Shown here: positions 16,553 through 24,836 of the stretch, one piece after another
Layout of the letters: every line of letters starts with the position of its first letter
How positions within the stretch are numbered: the first letter of the stretch is position 1
NCBI RefSeq assembly: GCF_024171605.1
Contig: NZ_JALKAA010000001.1
Span: forward strand, 992,001 to 1,056,000
Length of the DNA stretch: 64,000 nucleotides
Direction of reading: 5' to 3'
Source of the DNA: Pontibacter sp. HSC-36F09
Lineage (GTDB): Bacteria > Bacteroidota > Bacteroidia > Cytophagales > Hymenobacteraceae
Made by a program: the position numbers and the translations under genes
The notes under the pieces: generated by a model
What the model was told of the DNA's origin: nothing
Databases searched by the model: none
Seen by the model: only the letters and a program-made list of their open reading frames with translations

Positions 16553-18388
16553 TCAGTTTATCACGGGCGCATCGCCCCGCAGATTACGGAAGCGCTTGCG
16601 GGCCTCGGCCACATAAATGCTGCCCTGGTGCTTCACCAAAAACTCGTTGTATAGCTCCTGCGCCTTCTGGGTATCCTTCAGGTTCTCTTCGTAAATGTAG
16701 GCCATCTTGTACAGTGCATCATCACTCAGAATATCGGTGGGAGCGCTCACCACTTTCTCCAGACTGGCAATGGCTTTGTCAAACGCACCAGTACGCTCAT
16801 AGATGCTGGCTTTCTGGAAGTGGATCTCGTCGGTCAGGCTATGGCCCGGGAATTTCTGCAGCATGGCATCTAACCTGTTTTGCCCCTCGTCCAGCTTGTT
16901 CTGGAAAATCAGCAATTCAATAGCCGCATACTCCTCCATCGCTACGGTAGACGTATCCAGACCGGTATTATCGGTGATAAGCAGGCTCAGGTCCATGGCA
17001 TCGTTGGCGATCTCGCGGCTGGTGGCCAGCTTGAGAATGTCGAGGTGGGCCTGCGCCAGTTCGAAGTCGCCTTTGTAGTAGTTGAGCCGGGCGTTGCGAA
17101 GTTTGGCTTCGTGCCCAATTGGCGTCTCCTTGTGCGATTTCTCTACCTGTGAGTACAGCAGCGTCGATTCCCATGGCTCTCCTTTCAGGAGGTATATATC
17201 GCCCAGCGTAAGTTTACTCTCGGCCACGAAGTCGGCCTTGGCGCGGGGCGTTGCAATCGCCTCTTGTAGCAAAGCAATGGCTTTGTCTTTATCATCCAGG
17301 TGGAAAGCATAGAGGTTTGCCATGTGTTGTAGCACCTCTACGGTTTGGTCATTGCGCCCCACTTCAGCCAGCAGTGCTTCGTAGTCAGTTATCAACGTCC
17401 TGATCTTGTCCAAGTCAACTGGGAAGGTGTTCTCTACCTGCTCTTCGCGGGCGTGTATCAGTCGCTGCCTTGCGATCAAATAGTAGGGACCGTCCGGATA
17501 CTCTTTGATGATGTACTCGTAGGCTTCAATGGCGCCCTGGTAGTCATGGTTGCGGGCACTGATGGCACCCAGTTCCATCACGCGGGTACCACCACTACGG
17601 GTGCGCTTGTCCACGGAGCGAGCCTGCAGCAGGGCACTGTAGAAGTCGCGTCGCTGGATGTAGAGCCAGATCAATAGTTCGTTGTAGGCCAGCAGGTCGG
17701 GGTTTTGCTGCACCCGGGTGATCAGTTCTTTTTCCAGCGCATCAATCGTCTTTTCGTCCTGCATGCTGTTCTGCAGCATGTTCTGCACATAGATCAGCTC
17801 ACTTTCATTTTCCTGCAGCAGGTTGAGTGCCTCTCCTATCAAACTCTCGTGCTTCTGCCGGAAGGTATAGAGCGCGATAAGCGAACGGTTGTGCTCATAG
17901 GGATTCTGGCTTAGCTCACGGCCACGTAGGTAAGCTCTCTCGGTATAGTCAAACAACTCGTGCTGCACAAATACGCTGGCTGCTACTATCACCTCCTCCG
18001 ATTTCAGTTGAGCGATTAGTTTGTCGAAGTGCTTCTCCGCCGCCGCTTTGTCGCCAGCTGCCTGGTAGACTATACCTAAGTCAACGTTGTAGCTGATCTG
18101 ACCGGGGTAGCGCTTGATGGTGCGCTTCACCAGCTTCTCGGCATCTTTGTGGTTGTTCTGCGCCAGCAGGGTTTTCAGGTAGTCGGGGTACACGACGGAG
18201 AAAAGACGCTGGTCGTCGATGAGCTTGCTGTAGATGGCCTCCGCCTTCTGGTATTCGCCCTTGCTGAAGTACTCGCGTGCCAGCGCCAGCTCCTGGTTTT
18301 GCGCCATAGCGCCAGGTATAGCCAGCAGTAGCAGGGCCAGTGTCAGCAGCAGGGAGGTATAGCAGGTCTTCACAGGTATAGGCATCAT
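16553..18388 (-). CDS. Periplasmic or envelope-associated tetratricopeptide-repeat protein
   Basis: The 611-residue protein has a signal peptide (residues 1-30, ending AIPGAMAQN) and then TPR units along its whole length, for example ARE-YFSKGEYQKAEAIYSKLI near 38, a middle group near 275-300 and a final group DDALYKMAYIYEENLKDTQKAQELYNEFL. It is an exported scaffold protein. The distal gene order lptC - small peptide - CBS protein - ppiD - TPR on the same strand suggests a role in outer-membrane or LPS assembly, by neighbourhood only. The ATG at 18388 is directly followed by a second ATG. Confidence 0.85.
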   Translation of the reverse strand: MMPIPVKTCYTSLLLTLALLLLAIPGAMAQNQELALAREYFSKGEYQKAEAIYSKLIDDQRLFSVVYPDYLKTLLAQNNHKDAEKLVKRTIKRYPGQISYNVDLGIVYQAAGDKAAAEKHFDKLIAQLKSEEVIVAASVFVQHELFDYTERAYLRGRELSQNPYEHNRSLIALYTFRQKHESLIGEALNLLQENESELIYVQNMLQNSMQDEKTIDALEKELITRVQQNPDLLAYNELLIWLYIQRRDFYSALLQARSVDKRTRSGGTRVMELGAISARNHDYQGAIEAYEYIIKEYPDGPYYLIARQRLIHAREEQVENTFPVDLDKIRTLITDYEALLAEVGRNDQTVEVLQHMANLYAFHLDDKDKAIALLQEAIATPRAKADFVAESKLTLGDIYLLKGEPWESTLLYSQVEKSHKETPIGHEAKLRNARLNYYKGDFELAQAHLDILKLATSREIANDAMDLSLLITDNTGLDTSTVAMEEYAAIELLIFQNKLDEGQNRLDAMLQKFPGHSLTDEIHFQKASIYERTGAFDKAIASLEKVVSAPTDILSDDALYKMAYIYEENLKDTQKAQELYNEFLVKHQGSIYVAEARKRFRNLRGDAPVIN

Positions 18389-18475
18389 CTCTTAAAACGT
18401 GTATGCGGGCTTTTTGATATAGACTTTTCACCCGAAAATGAAGATAGCCAATAATTTTGGTTTGCCATTAACAAC

Positions 18476-18505
18476 AAAGGGCTGCTTCTTCCGAAACAGC
18501 CCTTT
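18476..18505 (-). terminator. Hairpin after ppiD
   Basis: AAAGGGCTG (18476-18484) pairs with CAGCCCTTT (18497-18505) around a 12-nt loop, between the ppiD stop and the TPR gene. There is no strong T-tail, so read-through into the TPR gene is plausible. Confidence 0.55.
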
Positions 18506-18527
18506 CCACTTATACCTTCTGTAAGTC

Positions 18528-20633
18528 TTAGAAGAATCTTACGCGGTTGTCTTTAATATCGGCTTTCTCTTTGATCGCCTCGAACGCGTTGGTTTCTACA
18601 CGCGAAGAGCGGGTGTTGGCCAGCTGTGCTTTCACACCAGAAAGGTCTTGTGCTTCCGGAGCTTTGGTCACGTTGATCAGCTCTGCTATCACCACACCAC
18701 CCTGTCCTTCAATAGGAGCAGTACGGCTGCCAGGCTTCAGGCCAAATGCGCTGCCGATGGTCACTGGCTCTAGGCCCAGGCCAGGTATAGCACCAGAGGC
18801 AAGCGATACATCTGCAGCATCTCTTACAATCGCATCCGGACCATAGTTAGCCGCGATCTGATCGATTGAACCTGTGGCACCTTTCAGCTTGGCGATGATC
18901 TGCTGTGCTTTTACCTCGTTACGAACGGCTGCAGTCAGCTCTTCTTTCACATCCTCCAGCTTAGCATAACCAGCCTCACGCTTGCCAGTCAGGGTAGCGA
19001 TCACGTACTGGTCGTTGATCTCGAACACAGGCGACACGTCACCCACCGAAGTATCTTTGGAGTAAGCCCAGCGCACCAGTTCTCTGGCGTTGCTCAGGTT
19101 ACCTACCAGCACGTTGTTTTTACCTACGTTTGGCGCTTCTTCAACAGAAAGTGCCTCGTTTTTCTTCACGTTCTCTCTGAACTCCTGTGTTGAACCGCTT
19201 GTGCCAGCCAGTTCATCAGCCATGGCATAGGCCTGATCGCGGGTGGCGTCGCTGGCGTCCAGTGAGCGCTGCACGGCAGCCACTTTGTAAGTACGCTTCG
19301 ACTTAGGAGCTGTTATTTTAATGATGTGGTAACCATACTCTGTTTCTACAGGGGCTGGCAAAAGGCCTTCGGCAGTAGCACCGAATACCGCTTTCTCAAA
19401 AGCTGGCACCATGCGGCCTTCCGTGAAGTAACCCAGGTCACCACCTACTGACGCAGTACCGTCCGAACCATGCTGTGCCGCCATTGCACCGAAATCAGCG
19501 CCATTTTTGATCTGCGCCTGAATGTCTTTTGCTTTGGCAAGGGCTGCCTGCTTCGCCTCCGGCGTGTCGTTCTCTGGCTTGATCAGGATGTGGCTGGCAC
19601 GGGCTGTGTTCACGCTGCCGTCCTTGATGTCCATGATCTTGTACAAAGCAAAGGTATCGCCTTCATTATAAGGGCCGTATACCTTGCCTTCTTCCAGTGG
19701 CGCGATTTTATGCAGTTGCTCAGGCAATTCTGCTGTGTGCAGGTACGTGCCGTCGTATGGTACGTCTGAGTGCGTGTTTACAAAAGCAGAATCGTTAGTT
19801 GATGCCGCGAACTGCTCAGTCAAATCTTTCAGCTCTTCCTGGAAGTAGTTCATGTCGTCAGTAGAAGCAGCAACCGGAATAGTCACAAACTCCACTGTAC
19901 GGCCATCCTCCACTTTGTAGAGCTCCTTGTTGCGATTATAGTAGTCTTTCAACTGGGCGTCTGTCACGCTCACAGTAGAGTCAGCAATCGAGAAGTAAGG
20001 GATGTACAACACTTTCATGTTGGCAATCATGTTCTGCGCATCGAAGTGCTTCTTCGCTTCAGCCCCTGTTACGTACACCGACTTGGTCAGCAGGTTGCTA
20101 TACTTGGTCTGGATGCGGTCGTTGAGGATGCTCTGCTCGAAGTTAACCCACATCGGACGGCCACCAGTCTGGTCCAGGTTCTGCAGGTACTGAACAACCT
20201 GCGCACGGTCAAACTCGCCTGTTTGCGGGTTAGTGAATGCCTGACGAACCGATGGGTGGATGTTGTTACCCTGTACCATGTCGGCCAGTTCTTCTTCTGA
20301 CACCTGAATGCCCAGGCGGTCATACTCTTTCTGCAAGGCTATCTGGAAGATTAGCTGGTTCCAGGCTTGCTCGCGCATCATGGCCATTTCGCTCTCGGTG
20401 GCAGCACGCTGTACCTGTCCTTCGTACTGGGCTTTTATCTGCTGGAACACCATATCGAAGCGCTGGTAGTCAATTTCCTCACCGGCTATTTCGCCTACGG
20501 TAGTCGCATCGTTACCCAAAAGTCTGGAGTTTGGCCCTAATAGGTCGCCGCCTACTACAAATACGCCAAGTCCAATGGCGATAGCGCCAACAGCCCAACC
20601 CGACTTCTCTCTAATCTTGTTAATTAATGCCAT
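18528..20633 (-). CDS. ppiD: Periplasmic peptidyl-prolyl isomerase/chaperone PpiD
   Basis: PpiD is an inner-membrane-anchored periplasmic chaperone that meets proteins leaving the SecYEG translocon. The 701-residue protein starts MALINKIREKSGWAVG with one membrane helix (about 13-30), continues with a SurA-N-like region (ATTVGEIAGEEIDYQRFD), then a parvulin domain (about 343-450: ASHILIKPENDTPEAK, GADFGAMAAQHGSDG, VGGDLGYFTEGRMVPAFE) and a C-terminal helical/beta part. It sits downstream of the CBS-domain gene on the same strand, but has its own -33/-7 promoter. The length is typical for Bacteroidota homologues. Confidence 0.95.
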   Translation of the reverse strand: MALINKIREKSGWAVGAIAIGLGVFVVGGDLLGPNSRLLGNDATTVGEIAGEEIDYQRFDMVFQQIKAQYEGQVQRAATESEMAMMREQAWNQLIFQIALQKEYDRLGIQVSEEELADMVQGNNIHPSVRQAFTNPQTGEFDRAQVVQYLQNLDQTGGRPMWVNFEQSILNDRIQTKYSNLLTKSVYVTGAEAKKHFDAQNMIANMKVLYIPYFSIADSTVSVTDAQLKDYYNRNKELYKVEDGRTVEFVTIPVAASTDDMNYFQEELKDLTEQFAASTNDSAFVNTHSDVPYDGTYLHTAELPEQLHKIAPLEEGKVYGPYNEGDTFALYKIMDIKDGSVNTARASHILIKPENDTPEAKQAALAKAKDIQAQIKNGADFGAMAAQHGSDGTASVGGDLGYFTEGRMVPAFEKAVFGATAEGLLPAPVETEYGYHIIKITAPKSKRTYKVAAVQRSLDASDATRDQAYAMADELAGTSGSTQEFRENVKKNEALSVEEAPNVGKNNVLVGNLSNARELVRWAYSKDTSVGDVSPVFEINDQYVIATLTGKREAGYAKLEDVKEELTAAVRNEVKAQQIIAKLKGATGSIDQIAANYGPDAIVRDAADVSLASGAIPGLGLEPVTIGSAFGLKPGSRTAPIEGQGGVVIAELINVTKAPEAQDLSGVKAQLANTRSSRVETNAFEAIKEKADIKDNRVRFF

Positions 20634-20659
20634 GTGTTATACGAATGATAAAGGATGTG

Positions 20660-20690
20660 CAAAATAAGGTTAATCGCGCAAAAATTCAAA
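20660..20690 (-). promoter_or_regulatory. Promoter of ppiD
   Basis: On the minus strand TTTG (20690-20687) is followed after exactly 19 bp by TTATTTTG (20667-20660), one base from the -7 consensus TAnnTTTG. The implied transcript starts about 20 bp before the ppiD ATG. Confidence 0.65.
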
Positions 20691-20707
20691 ATTTTGTGTG
20701 CATCTGT

Positions 20708-22006
20708 TTAAAATACGCCATCTGCCTGTAAGTCTGGATCTTTGAAGAGCTTCACGGCATTGATGCGGTTATCGTCCATCGACAGGATGGTAATAGTGAA
20801 AGGACGCAGCTCCACCACATCGCCCGGCTTCGGTATTTCACCCAGCACCGAGAAAATAAGGCCGCCCAGTGTCTCGTAATCCCCTTCGGGCAGGTTGAGC
20901 TCGTATTTGTCGTTGAGGTAATCGATCTCGTGGCGGGCGCTCAGCAGGTATAGGTGCTTGGCCGGGAACGCCTGCTCGAGCAGGGCCTCGTAATCGTACT
21001 CGTCCTGTATCTCCCCCACAATCTCCTCGATCACGTCCTCTACGGTTACAATGCCGGAAGTCCCCCCAAACTCGTCTACCACCACGGCCACGGTGCGATG
21101 CTCCGTGCCGAAACGCAGAAATAGCTCACTGGCCAACATACTTTCCGGCACCAGGCTCACAGGCGACAGGATTTCCCGGATCTGGCGTGGTTGATGGAAC
21201 ATGTCCAGTTGGTGACAGTACCCGATGATGTTGTCAATCGAGTCTTCGTACACCAGTATTTTAGAATGCCCCGTTTTGATAAAGGCGTCGCGCAGTAGCT
21301 CTACCGGTTCGTTCACCTCCACCGCCTTCACCTCCGTGCGCGGCACCATGCATTCCTTCACACGCACTTTCTTAAACTCGAGCGCATTATGGAATATCTC
21401 CTGGTTTACTTCCGGGGCTCCCTCCTCTACCGGGTGGTAGAGCCTGTTTTTGATGAACGCGTTCAGGTCCGTTACCCCAAACACCGGGTGCTCGTCCGAG
21501 AACTCGATCTTCAGCACATGCTCAACAATCCATTTGCTCAGTCTCATCAACAGGATGACAACAGGGTATAGCAGGTAATACAGCACCAGCATAGGTATAG
21601 CCAGCACGTCGAGCATGCGGTTGGGATTGATGGCAAAGAGGCTGCGGGGAAGAAACTCGGCGGTGAGCAGCACGAAAACCGAAGCCACCAGCACTTGCAG
21701 AACTAGAATAAGCGGGGCCAACTGCAAAGAGTTTGGCAGGTACGCCTGGAACAAGGTATAGAGGATGCCCGCTATCACGAAGCCGTAAAGCACCAGCGAG
21801 AGGACGTAACCAACCAGGGTGGTACCCATCAGGTGGGCAGGTTGACGAAGCAGATGCGTGAGGATGCGCCCGGAAAGGACATTGTTTTTCTCGTCGAGCT
21901 CTATCTGCAGTTTATTCGCTGCCATAAAAGCGATCTCCATACCTGCGAAAAAGGCACAGGACAGCAGCGCAACAAATAGCAGCAATATCTGGTCGGGGTC
22001 TATCAT
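20708..22006 (-). CDS. CNNM/CorB-type membrane protein with CBS domains (hemolysin family)
   Basis: The 432-residue protein has an N-terminal DUF21/CNNM region with four hydrophobic segments (within residues 1-170), two CBS domains (about 215-335, with ECMVPRTEVKAV and VVDEFGGTSGIVTVEDVIEEIVGEI) and a C-terminal CorC/HlyC domain (GLIFSVLGEIPKPGD, PFTITILSMDDNRI). Such proteins are proposed Mg2+ or Co2+ transporters; the 'hemolysin' label is historical. It starts 13 bp after the stop of the 57-aa membrane protein and belongs to the lptC transcription unit, suggesting a link to outer-membrane or divalent-cation homeostasis. Confidence 0.93.
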   Translation of the reverse strand: MIDPDQILLLFVALLSCAFFAGMEIAFMAANKLQIELDEKNNVLSGRILTHLLRQPAHLMGTTLVGYVLSLVLYGFVIAGILYTLFQAYLPNSLQLAPLILVLQVLVASVFVLLTAEFLPRSLFAINPNRMLDVLAIPMLVLYYLLYPVVILLMRLSKWIVEHVLKIEFSDEHPVFGVTDLNAFIKNRLYHPVEEGAPEVNQEIFHNALEFKKVRVKECMVPRTEVKAVEVNEPVELLRDAFIKTGHSKILVYEDSIDNIIGYCHQLDMFHQPRQIREILSPVSLVPESMLASELFLRFGTEHRTVAVVVDEFGGTSGIVTVEDVIEEIVGEIQDEYDYEALLEQAFPAKHLYLLSARHEIDYLNDKYELNLPEGDYETLGGLIFSVLGEIPKPGDVVELRPFTITILSMDDNRINAVKLFKDPDLQADGVF

Positions 22007-22019
22007 AAAATACTACAGA

Positions 22020-22193
22020 CTACTCGGTCTGTTTCTTCTTGCGGTAATGGTACACGATGTACAGCATAAAGCCGATCATGTAGATCCAGTAATTGCCAGC
22101 TATATCAGACTCCTGTATGCTTCTGTGCACGCCGATGACCATGGCTACGAAAGCCAGCGACAATAAAATAGTATTAACCAGTTTTTGGCTCAT
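22020..22193 (-). CDS. 57-residue two-helix membrane protein translationally coupled to lptC
   Basis: Read on the minus strand from ATG 22193, the product begins MSQKLVNTILLSLAFVAMVIG, has a second helix (YWIYMIGFMLYIVY) and ends in a basic tail (RKKKQTE). Its ATG overlaps the lptC stop codon by one base (TAATG), a strong sign of translational coupling, and the CBS-domain gene starts 13 bp after its own stop. Both membrane segments and the coding frame are intact. It may be a small partner of the Lpt bridge or of the CNNM protein; no family is known to me. Confidence 0.8.
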   Translation of the reverse strand: MSQKLVNTILLSLAFVAMVIGVHRSIQESDIAGNYWIYMIGFMLYIVYHYRKKKQTE

Positions 22194-22729
22194 TATTCTT
22201 TCAGGCTGAATACGCCCGTTACTTTTTTGATTCTATAATTGCTAAAGTCCTGGTTCGCCTCCAGGCCGTGCCCCATCAGGATTTCCTCGGGCGTCGTGAT
22301 CTTCACAAACTTGTCTGTGTAGATCTGCGCTTTGGCTTTGTTCCAGTAAAGTTCTTCGGTTTCGAGCTTTTCCTGCTTCTGCAGGTTGTGCACGATAACG
22401 TTGCCCCGCACCAGGTATAGGTCCTTGTTGCGCTCCTGCTTGCCGTAGTTGGCCCGCAGCGTGGACGTTACCATCTCCCCTTTCTCCAGAAACTCTACAT
22501 CAATGCCATCCGGAAAAACCACATCGCCATTTTCGTAGTCCTCCTGCATCGGGGTCTGCAGCCTGACCATTACCCTGGCAGAATCGCTGTAGAGGGTCAG
22601 CACATTGGCTGTTTCCCGGAAGGGGCCTTCATATTTTTTCTCCTGGTCCGGGTCTTTCAGCTCTGTTCCGCAGCCTGCTGCCAAGATGGCCAGTAAGGCG
22701 ATCAGCACTGAAAAAATAGATCTCGGCAT
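22193..22729 (-). CDS. lptC: LPS export periplasmic protein LptC
   Basis: LptC is the bitopic inner-membrane component that passes LPS from LptBFG to LptA. In this 178-residue protein the N-terminus is a lipoprotein-type signal (LLAILAAGC), as is common for Bacteroidota LptC, in place of a plain transmembrane helix. The OstA/LptC-type beta-jellyroll is seen in DIEFL-type strands, ANYGKQERNKDLYLVRGNVIVHN, and ...EELYWNKAKAQIYTDKFVKIT. It heads a unit lptC - 57-aa protein - CNNM protein, with a terminator upstream separating it from the barrel gene. Confidence 0.93.
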   Translation of the reverse strand: MPRSIFSVLIALLAILAAGCGTELKDPDQEKKYEGPFRETANVLTLYSDSARVMVRLQTPMQEDYENGDVVFPDGIDVEFLEKGEMVTSTLRANYGKQERNKDLYLVRGNVIVHNLQKQEKLETEELYWNKAKAQIYTDKFVKITTPEEILMGHGLEANQDFSNYRIKKVTGVFSLKE

Positions 22730-22764
22730 GCTTTTTATCCTTATCGAAAGTGAAGATACTAAAA

Positions 22765-22793
22765 ATTAAAAAAGACCGTCGTCAGAACGGCCT
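22765..22793 (-). terminator. Terminator after the outer-membrane barrel gene
   Basis: On the minus strand a 7-bp stem AGGCCGT/ACGGTCT (one G-U) has a 7-nt loop and a long T-rich tail. It separates the coaX - barrel unit from lptC. Confidence 0.8.
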
Positions 22794-22824
22794 GTTTTAA
22801 TAATGCTTTTAAAGTCGGAATAGT

Positions 22825-24120
22825 TTACTCTATTCTGCGTTTTACAAACCAGCGGCTATTGATGGTCACACCTGCACCGAACTGGAAGTAGTTTTCAGCG
22901 ATCAGGCCATTGTCAGTCGTACCCCGCTTGCCATAGCCCATCATCACGTTAAGCTGGAAAGGAGGCTCAAAGTAATTCCCACGTCCTATTGGAAACGTTG
23001 CGCCTCCTGTAACGGCCATGTCCTTGATGTTCTCGCCGTTAATGCTGTACGGACTTTGACCGTAGCGCAGGCCGCCCCGGTATGTAACACGTTTGAGGTA
23101 ACTGTCGATGGAGGTTGGATTGGGCGTGTACTCGGTACCGAAACCGATCTTGTAGCTTTTGCCCAGTTCCTGCTCTCCGTCCAGATTGCGGTAGTCTGAC
23201 CAGTCCTGCGTCATGAACTCTGTAGCAATGGTCAGGTTAGAGCCGTTGTCGTAGCTGATGGAGGCGTTTAGGCTTGGCGGAACATTCACGGAAGATTCTA
23301 CACTGTCAGGCAGCATAGGCGCTCCCTTGAGGGCATCCCCCAGGTCGCGGCGCTCGTAGGCGGTGCTGCGCTTGGCATTCAGGTCGGTACCCAGAGTATA
23401 AACTGCTCCCGCGCTTATATAGGACTTGTCAGCTATTTTCTTGCGGTAGTTGGCTCCACCTCTGAATATAAAATCTGTATAGCGGGTTCGCTCTACGTAG
23501 GCCACCCGCTCCAGCGAAGCGTTGCTGATCGTCGTATCAGCCACGATAGAGGAAGACTCCTGCGAAATAGTACCGAACAGGTATGAGGCGCTGGCGCCAA
23601 TTGTCAGGCCGTCAGCAATTCTAACCCCGTGTCCGAAGTAGAGTTCTGAGATCCCACCTTCGCCGCTGTATTCGCTGATTACCACAGCTTCCTGCCTGTT
23701 CGGCAAAGAACCCATGTTAGTGATGTTATATTCAACTGAGCTATACGGCCTTAGGCTAAGAGCAGAACTCCAGCGCTTGGTAATAGGTACGCCCAGGGTC
23801 AGATAAGTGAGGTTGGCATCGCCGTCACGTTGCGACTGGGTGGCATTTTTCAGTGTTTTATACCTGCCTGCTATACCTACATCAAACACCGTGATGCTAT
23901 TGTAATACAGAAGTGCCGGGTTGGCGGTGTTGGAATGAAAGCTGTTTCCAGTGCTTGCGCCTACATCGCCCATTGCTGCCGTTCGCAGGTTGCCTAAGTT
24001 TGTGTTGAGTTCTCCTAATCCGTAGCGGGAGTAAGGCGAGTTACCGATGCTTTGCGCCTGCACGCCCTGCGCCAGGCACAGTACGGATGCGCAAATAAGT
24101 AAACGGAGCGTTTTATACAT
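22825..24120 (-). CDS. Outer-membrane beta-barrel protein
   Basis: The 431-residue product has a signal peptide (residues 1-22, ending GVQA) and then alternating beta strands typical of a barrel, starting SIGNSPYSRYGLGELNT and AAMGDVGASTGNSFHSNTANPALL, which is the N-terminal pattern of PorV/FadL-like proteins in Bacteroidota. It ends with an amphipathic strand before KRRIE. The ATG at 24120 overlaps the coaX stop by eight bases, so the two are cotranscribed. The position next to lptC and coaX is a conserved arrangement in Cytophagales to my knowledge. Its substrate is unknown. Confidence 0.85.
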   Translation of the reverse strand: MYKTLRLLICASVLCLAQGVQAQSIGNSPYSRYGLGELNTNLGNLRTAAMGDVGASTGNSFHSNTANPALLYYNSITVFDVGIAGRYKTLKNATQSQRDGDANLTYLTLGVPITKRWSSALSLRPYSSVEYNITNMGSLPNRQEAVVISEYSGEGGISELYFGHGVRIADGLTIGASASYLFGTISQESSSIVADTTISNASLERVAYVERTRYTDFIFRGGANYRKKIADKSYISAGAVYTLGTDLNAKRSTAYERRDLGDALKGAPMLPDSVESSVNVPPSLNASISYDNGSNLTIATEFMTQDWSDYRNLDGEQELGKSYKIGFGTEYTPNPTSIDSYLKRVTYRGGLRYGQSPYSINGENIKDMAVTGGATFPIGRGNYFEPPFQLNVMMGYGKRGTTDNGLIAENYFQFGAGVTINSRWFVKRRIE

Positions 24121-24832
24121 TATGTCTTAATATTCTTTGCAGTCCAATCAGGACCAGTTCAGGAATCACAAAGATGGGGTGTTTTACGGTACTTTCAAAA
24201 AATCCTGCGTCTCCTCCACAAAGTATAACCACCAGTTTATCTGATTTTTGGCGATACGCGCTGATAATTCCTTCCACCTCTGCCACACTACCGCCCAGCA
24301 CACCGCTCTCCAGCGACTCCTGCGTGGTCTGCCCGATCAAAGGAAAATTTTCGTGGATTCCTTGTACTAACGGAAGGCGGCCCGTAAAATTATGCAGGGC
24401 TTTAAATTTCATCTGGATGCCAGGTGCTATACCTCCGCCCTGGTAATGGCCGCGCTCATCTATAAAGTCGTAGGTGATGGCTGTGCCGGCATCAATCGTC
24501 AGGCAGTTGCGCCCGGGAAAGAAATAGTGGGCTGCCACGGCAGCTGCGATGCGGTCGGCACCCAGTGTTGCGGGCGTCTTGTAATCGTTGGAAACAGGCA
24601 GGGCTGTCTGCGCCGAAAGCATGATGATGCTCCCGGACACTGACAGCCCTGTTTGAATCTTTGCCGCGTCGCCACTCACTGACGCAATAATGGCATGGTC
24701 AAAAGTCTGGGAGGTTACCGCTTGCGGTAGTCCTTCCTGTTCTTTAAAACTGCCTTGCGAGACAAGGGCGTCCTCTTCGAAGACTCCATACTTACCTCCT
24801 GTATTGCCTATGTCGATGGCGATGCTGCGCAT
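24113..24832 (-). CDS. coaX: Type III pantothenate kinase
   Basis: CoaX phosphorylates pantothenate, the first step of coenzyme A synthesis; type III enzymes are insensitive to CoA feedback. The 239-residue protein has the ASKHA-fold motifs DIGNTGGKYGVF (residues 7-18), TLGADRIAAAVAA (substrate binding) and TIDAGTAITYDFID (second phosphate motif). The start ATG 24832 is four bases after the stop of the pseudouridine synthase, and the end overlaps the barrel gene, giving a tight operon of rRNA modification, CoA synthesis and an outer-membrane protein. Confidence 0.95.
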   Translation of the reverse strand: MRSIAIDIGNTGGKYGVFEEDALVSQGSFKEQEGLPQAVTSQTFDHAIIASVSGDAAKIQTGLSVSGSIIMLSAQTALPVSNDYKTPATLGADRIAAAVAAHYFFPGRNCLTIDAGTAITYDFIDERGHYQGGGIAPGIQMKFKALHNFTGRLPLVQGIHENFPLIGQTTQESLESGVLGGSVAEVEGIISAYRQKSDKLVVILCGGDAGFFESTVKHPIFVIPELVLIGLQRILRHNV

Positions 24833-24836
24833 ATGC

